Assembly (NCBI RefSeq): GCF_023703415.1
Contig: NZ_JAGMTU010000005.1
Location: forward strand, 248,001 to 312,000
Direction of reading: 5' to 3'
Length of the DNA: 64,000 nucleotides
Origin: Microbacterium sp. USTB-Y
Lineage (GTDB): Bacteria; Actinomycetota; Actinomycetes; Actinomycetales; Microbacteriaceae
Position 1 is the stretch's first letter. Every line of letters begins with the position of its first letter. The notes below the pieces were generated by a model. That model saw only the letters and a program-made list of their open reading frames with translations, was not told the DNA's origin and did no database searches. The position numbers and the translations under genes are program-made. Shown piece by piece: positions 18,560 through 25,809 of the stretch.

Positions 18560-18687
18560 ACCGAGGCGCGGCGGGGCCTTGCCGGGCCCGAGCCGCGCCC
18601 GGGCGCGCGTGGTTCGCAGCATGCCCGCGGACAGGGTAAGATCGTTGATCGTGCGGTTCGCCCGCATGCGCATCTCTCGGGATGTGC

Positions 18688-18763
18688 GCCGCCCTAGCTC
18701 AGTCGGCAGAGCATTTCACTCGTAATGAAAAGGTCAAGGGTTCGATTCCCTTGGGCGGCTCCA
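18688..18763 (+). tRNA. tRNA-Thr (CGT anticodon)
   Basis: The acceptor GCCGCCC pairs with GGGCGGC, the D arm is GCTC/GAGC, and the anticodon stem TTTCA/TGAAA encloses the loop CTCGTAA (anticodon CGT). The T arm is AAGGG/CCCTT, and the CCA is encoded at 18761-18763. A TAAGAT at 18637-18642 may be the -10, giving a ~40-nt 5' leader. Confidence 0.96.
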
Positions 18764-18765
18764 CC

Positions 18766-18793
18766 CGAAACCCCCTCCGCGGAGGGGGTTTCG
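18766..18793 (+). terminator. Terminator after tRNA-Thr
   Basis: A 28-bp palindrome (arms 18766-18779 and 18780-18793, effective loop CGCG) with TTTCG at its end directly follows the tRNA 3' CCA. Confidence 0.82.
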
Positions 18794-18816
18794 TCGTTCC
18801 GGCGTACGCTCGGGTC

Positions 18817-19410
18817 ATGACCCGTGCGCTGCTGATCGTCGATGTGCAGAACGACTTCACCGAGGGCGGTGCCCTCGCCGTGGCCGGAGGAGATGCCGTC
18901 GCGCGCGGCATCACCGGACTGCTGCGCGATCACGCCGCCGACTACGACGTCATCGTGGCCTCGCGGGACTGGCACGATGCCTCGGGGGACAACGGCGGGC
19001 ACTTCTCCTCCGAACCCGACTTCGTGGACAGCTGGCCCGTGCACTGCGTCGCGGGCACAGCCGGCGCGGACTACGACCCCCTGCTCGATACCGCCGCCGT
19101 GACCCACCACGTGTTCAAGGGCCAGGGCCGCCCCGCCTACTCGATGTTCGAGGGCACGACCGAGGCGGGGGAGACGGTCGCCGGGATCCTCTCCTCCCGC
19201 GGCGTGCTGACGGCCGACGTCGTGGGCATCGCCACCGACCACTGCGTGCGCGCCTCGGCCGCCGACGCCATCGCGCACGGCGTGCAGGTGCGGATCCTCA
19301 CGGACCTCGTGGCCGGCGTCGGGGCGGAGTCGAGTGCCGCGGCGCTCGCGGAGCTGGCCCACGCGGGGGCGGAGCTCGTGGAAGGCGCGCACCCGGCGGA
19401 GGAGGCATGA
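18817..19410 (+). CDS. pncA: Nicotinamidase (isochorismatase-fold)
   Basis: A 197-residue enzyme that hydrolyses nicotinamide to nicotinate for NAD recycling. The catalytic Asp lies in IVDVQNDF (about residue 9), metal-ligand Asp/His residues in SRDWHDASGDNGGHF, a Lys in HHVFKGQG and the nucleophile Cys in GIATDHCVRASAAD. The start at 18817 is supported by TACGCT (18805-18810) ending 6 nt upstream, the leaderless pattern. It overlaps the next gene by 4 bp. Confidence 0.93.
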   Translation: MTRALLIVDVQNDFTEGGALAVAGGDAVARGITGLLRDHAADYDVIVASRDWHDASGDNGGHFSSEPDFVDSWPVHCVAGTAGADYDPLLDTAAVTHHVFKGQGRPAYSMFEGTTEAGETVAGILSSRGVLTADVVGIATDHCVRASAADAIAHGVQVRILTDLVAGVGAESSAAALAELAHAGAELVEGAHPAEEA

Positions 19411-19952
19411 GTGCGGGACGCTGCGCTCTGCTCCTCCGCGCCGTCAACGTGAGCGGCGCCAACCGGGTGCCGATGGCCGAGCTGCGGGCGCTCCTGAACG
19501 AGCGTGCGGCGTTCGGCGTCGTGACCACCTACATCGCGAGCGGCAACGTCATCTGCGACGCCGCCGCCGACCCGGCGGCGGCCTGTGCCGAGGTGCGATC
19601 GCTGATCCATGATGCCTTCGCCGTCGATACTCCGGTGATCCTGCGCACTCATGACGATCTCGTGCGGGCGGTCGACGAGAACCCGTTCCCCGACGCCGCG
19701 GAGGACAAGATGCTGCATGCGATGTTCCTCGAGGGGGAGCCCGCGGGTGACGCGGTGGAGGCGCTGACCGGGCGGCTGCAGCCCGGCGAGCGGATCGCCC
19801 TGCGCGGGCGGGATCTCTGGATCGACTTCGGCGCCGGGGGAGTTCACTCCAGCAAGCTCACGCGCCCGGTGCTGGATCGCGCCCTCGGCGTCGCCGGCAC
19901 AGCCCGCAACCTGCGCACCGTGCGCAAGCTCGTCGAACTCACCGCCGGCTGA
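19407..19952 (+). CDS. DUF1697 family protein
   Basis: A 181-residue soluble protein with the DUF1697 signature: LLLRAVNVSGANRVPMAELRALL near the N-terminus, then TTYIASGNVICD and a C-terminal SSKLTRPVLDRALGVAGTARNLRTVRKL. The molecular function of the family is unknown. It is translationally coupled (ATGA) to pncA, which may be incidental. Confidence 0.88.
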   Translation: MSAGRCALLLRAVNVSGANRVPMAELRALLNERAAFGVVTTYIASGNVICDAAADPAAACAEVRSLIHDAFAVDTPVILRTHDDLVRAVDENPFPDAAEDKMLHAMFLEGEPAGDAVEALTGRLQPGERIALRGRDLWIDFGAGGVHSSKLTRPVLDRALGVAGTARNLRTVRKLVELTAG

Positions 19953-20011
19953 CGGTCACCGTCGGCCCAGGCCACCGCCGGCCTCCGGCCACGGCCGGCT
20001 GGCGGTCGGAC

Positions 20012-20257
20012 TCACCGTCCGCTCGTCCTGGGCGCGTCGAGCGCGCGGCTCAGCGCCCGCGGAGCCGCGTCCCCGGACGCCTGCAGATCCACCCGCTGCG
20101 CACCGCACCGGAGGCACTGCACGTACAGCAGCGTGCCGTCGGCGGTCCGGTGCCGCGATCGCGTGGTCCAGGCGTGCTCGTGGGCCGGTACCGCGCGGGG
20201 CGGATGCGGAGGGGCGAGGGGGAGCGATGCGGTGTCGGCGGAGGATGTGGCGGTCAT
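20012..20257 (-). CDS. Small hypothetical protein with a CxxC motif
   Basis: An 81-residue protein I do not recognise. It is Ala/Pro/Arg-rich and contains EHAWTTRSRHRTADGTLLYVQCLRCGAQ, where CLRC plus upstream His residues look like a small zinc-ribbon half. An in-frame ATG at 20293 would overlap the divergent CGNR gene start; I prefer 20257. It shares a ~25-bp gap with the divergent CGNR zinc-finger gene, so one control region may serve both. Confidence 0.6.
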   Translation of the reverse strand: MTATSSADTASLPLAPPHPPRAVPAHEHAWTTRSRHRTADGTLLYVQCLRCGAQRVDLQASGDAAPRALSRALDAPRTSGR

Positions 20258-20282
20258 GGTTCCACGATGATGTAATGCCGTT

Positions 20283-20801
20283 ATGCATCTCAACCCTTAC
20301 GGCGAGTACGCGGTGCTGATGGCGGCGTCGCTCGCCGACGAGTGGCCGTCCGATCGCGCCGGCATCGAGCGACGCACGCGGGAGTTCGGGATGACGATGG
20401 TCTTCCCGGAGGGGCCCGACGATCACGCCGAGACCCGGCGGGTGATCGACGAGTGGCTGCGCGTCGTCGACGCGCCGACCCCCGCGGAGCGCGCGATGCT
20501 GCTGAACGCGCAGATGGCGGCGGCGGCGGCCTACCCGCGCCTCACCGACCACGACGGCGAGGGCTGGCACCTGCACTACCGCGACGAGCAGGATGCGCTG
20601 CCCCGTGTGCTGCGCGCCGTCATCGCGGTGGGCACGTCGCTGCACCTGGTCACCCGGGGGATGGGGCGCCTCGGCCGCTGCGCGGCGGCGCCGTGCACGA
20701 ACGTCGTGGTCGACGTCACGCGCAACGGGCGGCAGCGCTACTGCTCGGTGCGCTGCGCCAACCGCGACGCCGTGCGCCGGCATCGGGCCCGGCGCGCCTG
20801 A
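20283..20801 (+). CDS. CGNR zinc finger domain protein (ABATE-type)
   Basis: A 172-residue protein. The N-terminal domain, beginning NPYGEYAVLMAASLADEWP, matches the stress-induced ABATE-like domain, and the C-terminal CGNR zinc finger has GRCAAAPCTNVVVDVTRNGRQRYCSVRCANRDAV (four Cys; the CGNR tetrad is CANR here). Such proteins are presumed transcription regulators. TGTAAT (20271-20276) ends 6 nt before the ATG, matching the leaderless spacing. Confidence 0.87.
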   Translation: MHLNPYGEYAVLMAASLADEWPSDRAGIERRTREFGMTMVFPEGPDDHAETRRVIDEWLRVVDAPTPAERAMLLNAQMAAAAAYPRLTDHDGEGWHLHYRDEQDALPRVLRAVIAVGTSLHLVTRGMGRLGRCAAAPCTNVVVDVTRNGRQRYCSVRCANRDAVRRHRARRA

Positions 20802-20808
20802 ACGTGGC

Positions 20809-20844
20809 GCCGAGGCCGAGGCCGAGGCCGAAGCCGGGGCCGAT
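20809..20844. repeat. GCCGAG hexamer repeat
   Basis: Six tandem hexamers (three GCCGAG, then GCCGAA, GCCGGG, GCCGAT) fill the gap between the convergent CGNR and permease genes. It is probably replication slippage; no function is apparent. Confidence 0.7.
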
Positions 20845-20856
20845 GCCGGCGCGGGG

Positions 20857-22269
20857 TCAGTCGTACATGCCGACGTTGATCGGTCCGGTCAGATCCGGCG
20901 GTGCGGCCCGGAAGCCGCGGGTCTTGATGAGCAGGTAGACGACGCCGATGGCGGTCCAGGCGCCGCCGATGATCATCGAGATCCCGTCCAGGCTGAGCCA
21001 GAGCGCCACGTTGATCACGACGCCGATCGCCGGGATGGCGACGAAGCCGATCCAGGATCCGATCGTGCGCTTCGTGATGAACCGGAAGAACACGAAGATC
21101 ACGGACAGGTTCACGAAGGTGAAGGCGATGAAGGCGCCGAAGTTGATCATCGAGGACGCCTGCTCGAGGTTGACGAACAGTGCGGTGAGCGCGATCGCGG
21201 CGACGATGAGGACGTTCGCGACCGGGACGCCGGTGCGCGGGTTCACCCTGCCGAACAGCCGCTTCGGCAGGGCTCCGTCACGACCCATCGCGTACAGCAG
21301 GCGCGCCGCGCTCAGCTGCTGCGTGATGCCGCAGCCCAGCACCGCCATCATGTACCCGCCGACGAAGATCGCCTGGAATGCCGCCCCTCCGATGTACTTC
21401 GCGATCTCGGGGGAGGCTCCGACGATGTTCTCGAGCTTCGTCACATCGGGGAACAGCGTCTGCATGACGTAGGTGACCGTGAGGAAGAACGCGCCCGCTG
21501 CGGCGACGATGAGGAAGATGGCCCGCGGGATGTCGCGGGTGGGGCGCTCCGCCTCCTCCGCGAGGGTGGAGACGGCGTCGAACCCGAGGAACGACAGCGC
21601 GAGGATCGCCGCGCCGCCGGCGAGGGCCGCGGCCTGGATGTCGTCGGAGAAGAACGGCCGCACGCTGAAGGCGGCGCCGTTCGCGCCGTTCGCGATGTTG
21701 ACCACCGCGAGCACCACGAAGAGCACGGCGACGACGAGCTGGATCCCGACCAGGATCACGTTCATGCTCGCGGCGAGGCGCACCCCGACCAGGTTGAGCG
21801 CGGTGCAGATGACGACCGTGAGGAGCACCCACACCCAGAACGGGACGCCCGGGTAGATCGCTCCCATGTAGATCCCCGACAGGATCGCGTTGATCATCGG
21901 CAGCAGCAGGTAGTCGAGGGTCGCCGCCCAGCCCACGAGGAAGCCGACGGAGGGATGGATGCTCTCCTTCGCATAGGTGTAGGCGGACCCGGCGATCGGG
22001 AAGAAGCGCACCATGCGCGAGTAGCTGAACGCGGTGAACAGCACCGCGACGAGCACCACCAGGTAGGCGAGCGGCACGTGGCCGCTGGTCTGATCCGCCA
22101 CGATCCCGAACATGTCGAACACCGCGAGCGGGGCCATGTAGGCGAGGCCGATGAAGACCAGGTGACGCAGCTTCAGGGTGCGCTTGAGCGAACCGGGCTC
22201 GTGGGTGACGGCGTGGGCGAGCTGGTCGTCGCCGGCGGCGACGGCGGAGTGGGATGGCAGCGTTGACAT
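20857..22269 (-). CDS. APC superfamily amino acid/polyamine permease
   Basis: A 470-residue permease with about 12 hydrophobic helices. The first helix region LRHLVFIGLAYMAPLAVFDMFG is typical of APC transporters, followed by SRMVRFFPIAGSAYTYA, where GSAYTY is the substrate-site G(S/T)AYTY motif, and a later FLGFDAVSTLAEEAERPTRDIPRAI. Closest group by eye is the putrescine importer/AAT branch, but the substrate is not determined. It is the second gene of an operon with the amidohydrolase (13-bp gap), so it likely imports that enzyme's substrate or a related compound. Confidence 0.88.
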   Translation of the reverse strand: MSTLPSHSAVAAGDDQLAHAVTHEPGSLKRTLKLRHLVFIGLAYMAPLAVFDMFGIVADQTSGHVPLAYLVVLVAVLFTAFSYSRMVRFFPIAGSAYTYAKESIHPSVGFLVGWAATLDYLLLPMINAILSGIYMGAIYPGVPFWVWVLLTVVICTALNLVGVRLAASMNVILVGIQLVVAVLFVVLAVVNIANGANGAAFSVRPFFSDDIQAAALAGGAAILALSFLGFDAVSTLAEEAERPTRDIPRAIFLIVAAAGAFFLTVTYVMQTLFPDVTKLENIVGASPEIAKYIGGAAFQAIFVGGYMMAVLGCGITQQLSAARLLYAMGRDGALPKRLFGRVNPRTGVPVANVLIVAAIALTALFVNLEQASSMINFGAFIAFTFVNLSVIFVFFRFITKRTIGSWIGFVAIPAIGVVINVALWLSLDGISMIIGGAWTAIGVVYLLIKTRGFRAAPPDLTGPINVGMYD

Positions 22270-22282
22270 CGTGGGCGAGTCC

Positions 22283-24004
22283 TCAATCGGTGTGCGAGTG
22301 GCAGTGGTGGTCGGCGGAGGGCTCGGTGCAGCTCTGCCCGGCGCCGCCCGGGTCCTGGACCGGGGCGGAGGAGGAGGCGCCGCCGAGCTCGCCGCGGTGG
22401 TCGTGCACCGCGGTGCCGCCGACGACGGTCAGGTCGGCGTGCTGGGCGAGGATCTCCGCGGGCTCCATGGAGTAGAGGTCTCCCGACCACACCACGAGGT
22501 CGGCGAGGTATCCGGTGCGGAGCATCCCGAGGGCGTCCTCGTGATGGAACGCTCCGGCGCCGCCCTGGGTGTAGGCCTGCAGCGTGCGGTCGAGATCGAG
22601 GCGCTCGCCCGGAGTCCAGGCGTCGCCGCCGTCCAGGCGCGCCCGGGTCATCGCGCTGTAGACGCCGACGAGCGGATCCATCTCGCCCACCTGCCAGTCG
22701 CTGGAGAACGTGACGCGCGCGCCCGACTCGATCATCGAGCGGAACCGCCAGGCGCGGTCCCAGCGGGCCTCTCCGATGTTCGCCATCCAGGTGCCCGCGA
22801 CGAGGTCCGGGGAGGCGTGGCGGGGCTGCATCGCCGCGACCACGCCGAGTTCGCGGAAACGCGGGAGGTCCTCGGGCGCCAGACACTCGACGTGCACGAT
22901 GCCGTGCCGGGCGTCCCGCGTGCCGTTCGCCCGCTGGGCGGCCTCGATCGAGTCGAGCGTCAGGCGGATGCCCCAGTCGCCGGTGGCGTGCGTGTGCACC
23001 TGGTAGCCGAGGCGGTCGAGCTCGACGAACAGCTTCGTGAACTCGGTCGGCTCGAGGCTGGTGTGCCCGCGGTGGCCGGGACGGTTCGCGTAGTCCTCGA
23101 GCATGGCCGCGGTGTGCGGTTCGATCACGTCGTCCGCGTACAGCTTGACCATGCCCAGGCGGAACCGGTCGTGCTGCGGGGTCTCCCGGATCGCCTCGGT
23201 GATGCGGGTGCGGAAGTCCCCGTCGGCGCCGACGGGGTGGTAGATCGCGGCGATGGTGCGCGCCGTCAGCCTGCCCTCGCGCTCGGCCCGCTCGAACAGC
23301 GGCAGCTCCGCGAGCGGGACCTGCGGCTCGACCACGGTCGTGATGCCGAAGCGGCGGGCCATGTCGAGGCTGTTCACGATCTTGCGGTAGCGCCGGTCGG
23401 GGGAGTACATCGGGATGTCGCGCTGCAGCTCGGCGAGGCCGTCGACGGTCATCGCGCTCGTGTAGAAGTCGGTGACCCAGCCGGTGGGCTCGCCCGTGGT
23501 GCGGTCGATCTCGGGGTTGCCCCAGGCGATGTCGCCGCCGTTCAGGATGCCGAGCTTCGCCAGTGCCGGCCGGTTGAGCCACACGGAGTGCTGGTCGTAG
23601 GTGGTGATGAACACCGGACGGTCGGTCACGCCGGCGAGGTCGTCGGCCCGGGGGCGACGGTTCTCGACCACCGAGTAGAGCGCGTTCTCGGCGCAGATCC
23701 ACTCCAGGTCGGGGTGCGTCTCGGCGAAGGCCGCGATGCGCGAGCGCACGACGTCGAGGCTCTGCACCTGATCGAGGCTCACGGCGAGGTCGTCGTAGCC
23801 GAGCAGGAGGTGGTTGTGGGTGTCGGCGACGCCGGGGGTGACCAGGCGCCCCTCGAGGTCGACCGTGCGACGTGCGGCGGGTGCATCGGCGGCCGTTCCG
23901 ACGTAGCTGATCCGGTCGCCGGTGACGCCGACGGCCTCGGCCCAGGGCTGGGCGGGGTCGAAGGTGCGGACGCGTCCGCCGGTGTAGAGGGTGTCGACGG
24001 CCAT
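22283..24004 (-). CDS. Amidohydrolase family protein (YtcJ-like)
   Basis: A 573-residue metal-dependent hydrolase of the amidohydrolase 3/YtcJ group. The N-terminal beta-sandwich is followed by DTHNHLLLGYDDL, which holds the HxH metal motif, then central HATGDWGIRLTLDSI and GIVHVECL (His ligands), and a C-terminal LGMLRTGYLADLVVWSGD. YtcJ-type enzymes act on N-acyl or amide bonds; the substrate here is unknown. The Shine-Dalgarno-like CTGGAGC lies upstream of the ATG. It forms an operon with the permease and is divergent from a TetR gene, with putative operators in the shared region. Confidence 0.88.
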   Translation of the reverse strand: MAVDTLYTGGRVRTFDPAQPWAEAVGVTGDRISYVGTAADAPAARRTVDLEGRLVTPGVADTHNHLLLGYDDLAVSLDQVQSLDVVRSRIAAFAETHPDLEWICAENALYSVVENRRPRADDLAGVTDRPVFITTYDQHSVWLNRPALAKLGILNGGDIAWGNPEIDRTTGEPTGWVTDFYTSAMTVDGLAELQRDIPMYSPDRRYRKIVNSLDMARRFGITTVVEPQVPLAELPLFERAEREGRLTARTIAAIYHPVGADGDFRTRITEAIRETPQHDRFRLGMVKLYADDVIEPHTAAMLEDYANRPGHRGHTSLEPTEFTKLFVELDRLGYQVHTHATGDWGIRLTLDSIEAAQRANGTRDARHGIVHVECLAPEDLPRFRELGVVAAMQPRHASPDLVAGTWMANIGEARWDRAWRFRSMIESGARVTFSSDWQVGEMDPLVGVYSAMTRARLDGGDAWTPGERLDLDRTLQAYTQGGAGAFHHEDALGMLRTGYLADLVVWSGDLYSMEPAEILAQHADLTVVGGTAVHDHRGELGGASSSAPVQDPGGAGQSCTEPSADHHCHSHTD

Positions 24005-24057
24005 GTCGGTGCTCCAGGGGCTCGGGCGGCTCTGCCCGGAGGGGCGACCGCAGTTCT

Positions 24058-24093
24058 TTGACTCAAGAGTAAATTAATTGACGCAAATGTCAA
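24058..24093. promoter_or_regulatory. Candidate TetR operators overlapping the amidohydrolase promoter
   Basis: The AT-rich divergent region holds TTGACTCAA (24058-24066, an odd palindrome) and TTGACGCAA (24078-24086), direct repeats exactly 20 bp apart. The second lies within the palindrome TTGAC-n6-GTCAA (24078-24093). On the minus strand a promoter with consensus -35 TTGACA (24093-24088), 16-nt spacer and -10 TACTCT (24071-24066) runs through both repeats. A repressor bound here would block amidohydrolase-permease transcription. Confidence 0.6.
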
Positions 24094-24146
24094 GAAACTC
24101 TTTCGATCGGAACCGGATCCCTCCGTGGGACTGCGATACTGGCTTC

Positions 24147-24758
24147 ATGGCACGCCCGAGCACCCAGGAGCAGCGCCGCCGCGACGTGGTCGATGCGGCG
24201 CTCGAGGCCGCTGCCGAGCACGGGCTGCGCAATCTCTCGCTGACCGACGTCGCGAATCAGGCCGGGGTGACCCGCGGCGCGCTGCTGTACTACTACGAAG
24301 ATCTCGACGCGATCCTCGTCGAAGCCCATGCCGCGGGCATGCGCCGGGTGGGCGAGGAGCGCGAGGCGCTCGTGGCCCGGGCGGAGCATCCGGCGGAGCA
24401 GCTCGCGATCGCGATCCGCGCCGGCCTGCCGAGCGGCCCGGACGACGCGCTCATGCGCCTGCTCTACGAGTTCGACGTGCTCGCGGGCAAGTCGCCGCTG
24501 CACGACGAGCTCGTCCAGCGCCTCTACGGCGAGCAGCTCGGACTGTACCGGCGGATCCTGGAGGCCGGCACGGCGAGCGGCGACTTCGCGCTCACCGGCC
24601 CGATCGAGGACATCGCGATGAACTTCGTCGCCCTCGAGGACGCGTACGGCCTGCACATCGTCGCGGGCGGCAGCATCTCCCTCGCGGACGCCGAGCGGGC
24701 CATCGCACTGTTCGCGCGCCAGGCGGGCGCGCCTCTTGCCGAGACATCGCCGCGCTGA
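24147..24758 (+). CDS. TetR family transcriptional regulator
   Basis: A 203-residue regulator. The N-terminal helix-turn-helix domain has RRDVVDAALEAAAEHGLRNLSLTDVANQAGVTRGALLYYYED (residues about 9-50). The C-terminal ligand/dimer domain is divergent, so the effector is unknown. The ATG at 24147 was chosen over an upstream in-frame ATG at 24078 because GATACT (24135-24140) ends 6 nt before it. By position it likely controls the divergent amidohydrolase-permease operon. Confidence 0.9.
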   Translation: MARPSTQEQRRRDVVDAALEAAAEHGLRNLSLTDVANQAGVTRGALLYYYEDLDAILVEAHAAGMRRVGEEREALVARAEHPAEQLAIAIRAGLPSGPDDALMRLLYEFDVLAGKSPLHDELVQRLYGEQLGLYRRILEAGTASGDFALTGPIEDIAMNFVALEDAYGLHIVAGGSISLADAERAIALFARQAGAPLAETSPR

Positions 24759-24771
24759 GCGTTCGGCGCAC

Positions 24772-24811
24772 GAACAGAGGGTCCGGTCGATGTCGACCGG
24801 ACCCTCTGTTC
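24772..24811. terminator. Hairpin terminator between tetR and tRNA-Lys
   Basis: A perfect 19-bp stem (24772-24790 with 24793-24811) and a 2-nt centre lie between the convergent ends of the TetR gene and the tRNA-Lys gene (3' end 24816). It begins 4 nt past the tRNA 3' end and can act in both directions. Confidence 0.88.
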
Positions 24812-24815
24812 ACGG

Positions 24816-25106
24816 TGGGCCCCGTGGGGCTCGAACCCACGACCCGCGGATTAACCTGCCACTTCGGCTTTCGCCGCCGCCCGATGGGCGTTCGTGGTCT
24901 GGACTGTCCCTTCACCCTGGCTTGCGCTTTAGGTGCCACCCGTCCAGTCTCTACACCTTCCGGACTCGCGTCCGGCTTGGCTCGGGATTGCCAACTGGTC
25001 TCCCAGGAAGGGTTCCCCGACTTTGAGTGGTGTCATCCTCGGCGTTTCCCCCGAGGCGCTCCTATTGTGTTGAAGTCCGATGCTCTGCCAACTGAGCTAG
25101 AGGCCC
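24816..25106 (-). tRNA. tRNA-Lys (TTT anticodon) interrupted by a group I intron
   Basis: Read on the minus strand, exon 1 (25106-25073, 34 nt) runs from the acceptor GGGCCTC through the D arm to CTT of the anticodon loop. Exon 2 (24854-24816, 39 nt) starts with TTAA of the loop and ends with the acceptor strand GGGGCCC and discriminator A. Joined, they give a 73-nt cloverleaf with loop CTTTTAA (anticodon TTT), D stem GCTC/GAGC, T arm GTGGG/CCCAC with loop TTCGAGC, and full acceptor pairing apart from a T-G wobble. Only pair 27-43 of the anticodon stem is mismatched. The 3' CCA is not encoded (ACCG follows), unlike the other two tRNAs here. Splicing is needed for function; the intron is listed separately. 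Confidence 0.95.
24855..25072 (-). ncRNA. Group I (IC3-like) self-splicing intron in tRNA-Lys(UUU)
   Basis: This 218-nt element lies between anticodon positions 34 and 35. The 5' exon ends in U and the intron ends in G, the two group I requirements. Read on the minus strand, P1 can form from exon CTT and internal guide GAG (25061-25059), with U-G at the splice site. P2 is CCTCGG/CCGAGG (25056-25051/25042-25037) with GGGAAACG between. The P4-P6 core GGCAATCCCGAGCCAAGCC (24992-24974) is followed by P6 hairpin CCGGAC-GCGA-GTCCGG (24975-24960). P7 strands GACTG (24949-24945) and CAGTC (24906-24902) sit inside the hallmark GAGACTGGACGG and GGGACAGTCCAG segments. A GGC-GAAA-GCC stem-loop precedes the 3' splice site. 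Core and size resemble the Azoarcus tRNA-Ile (about 205 nt) and cyanobacterial tRNA-Leu introns. There is no open frame for a homing endonuclease. Confidence 0.95.
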
Positions 25107-25115
25107 GTGTCCCCG

Positions 25116-25121
25116 AGTCTA
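25116..25121 (-). promoter_or_regulatory. -10 element of tRNA-Lys
   Basis: TAGACT on the minus strand, preceded by A and T as in the tRNA-Pro -10 (ATAGACT), ends 9 nt before the tRNA 5' end. A 19-bp palindrome (9-bp arms, 25135-25153) lies just upstream, between this promoter and the divergent gene at 25171. Confidence 0.55.
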
Positions 25122-25170
25122 TCGGTCGCGACTGGGTGCCCGAGTCGGGCACCGCGCGTAGCCTGGGTCG

Positions 25171-25800
25171 GTGCCCGCTCCCTTTCACCGCCCCGTCCGC
25201 CTCTCCCCGGAGACGTTCGACAACCTGCTCGGATCCCACGATCCGGCCGAGCAGACGCGGATGGCGCACGCCACGGCCTCGGCGCTGCTGGCGCGCGTCC
25301 GGGCCGACGACAGCGGCGTGAGCGCCGAGCGGCTGGTGGCCTACGCCACCGAGCACGGCATCGACGAGGTCGCCGAGCTCTGGGCGAAGAGTCCCGCGGT
25401 GTCGCTGCCCGGAGCTCTGTGGCGTCTGTACCTCCTGCAGGTGTCGATCCACGCGGATCCGTCCCTCGCCGCACTCCTGCACGAGCGCGGGCGGGTGGAA
25501 CTGCCGTCGGTCGACGCCCTCGTCGCCGGCGCACCGGTGCCGGCCGGTCCCGAGGAGCTCGTCGGGCTGATCGACACGATCCTCCGCGGCGCTTTCACCG
25601 GCGACTTCGCGATCGCGCTCGAGCGGGCCGCGGCGTTCTGCCGCGTGCAGGCGTCCGGCTCGACGCACATCGCCGACGACTACGACCCGACCGAGCCGGA
25701 CCGGGCGAGCGAGCTGACCACCCGTGCCGCCCGCCTCAGCGCCTTCGCCCAGGACCTCACAGCGTCGGCCGCCGCCTGGCGCGACGGATCGCTGACCTGA
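25171..25800 (+). CDS. Conserved hypothetical protein
   Basis: A 209-residue acidic, soluble, helix-rich protein starting at GTG. It opens PAPFHRPVRLSPETFDNLLGSHDPAEQTRMAHATASALLARV, contains VAELWAKSPAVSLPGALWRLYLLQ and ends AQDLTASAAAWRDGSL. I believe similar proteins occur widely in Microbacteriaceae under non-specific or misleading names (for example RNA polymerase subunit), but I see no catalytic motif, membrane segment or signal. TAGCCT (25159-25164) ends 6 nt before the GTG, matching the leaderless pattern. It is divergent from tRNA-Lys. Confidence 0.75.
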   Translation: MPAPFHRPVRLSPETFDNLLGSHDPAEQTRMAHATASALLARVRADDSGVSAERLVAYATEHGIDEVAELWAKSPAVSLPGALWRLYLLQVSIHADPSLAALLHERGRVELPSVDALVAGAPVPAGPEELVGLIDTILRGAFTGDFAIALERAAAFCRVQASGSTHIADDYDPTEPDRASELTTRAARLSAFAQDLTASAAAWRDGSLT

Positions 25801-25809
25801 CCGGACTCC

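Noticed and set aside
24816..25106. tRNA-Lys as a pseudogene broken by an insertion
   Set aside because: Both halves are intact, rejoin exactly to a 7-nt anticodon loop, and the insert carries ordered group I core elements, so a functional intron is the better reading.
24125..25321. Plus-strand open frame spanning tetR and tRNA-Lys
   Set aside because: It runs out of frame through tetR, then antisense through the tRNA and intron; no domain.
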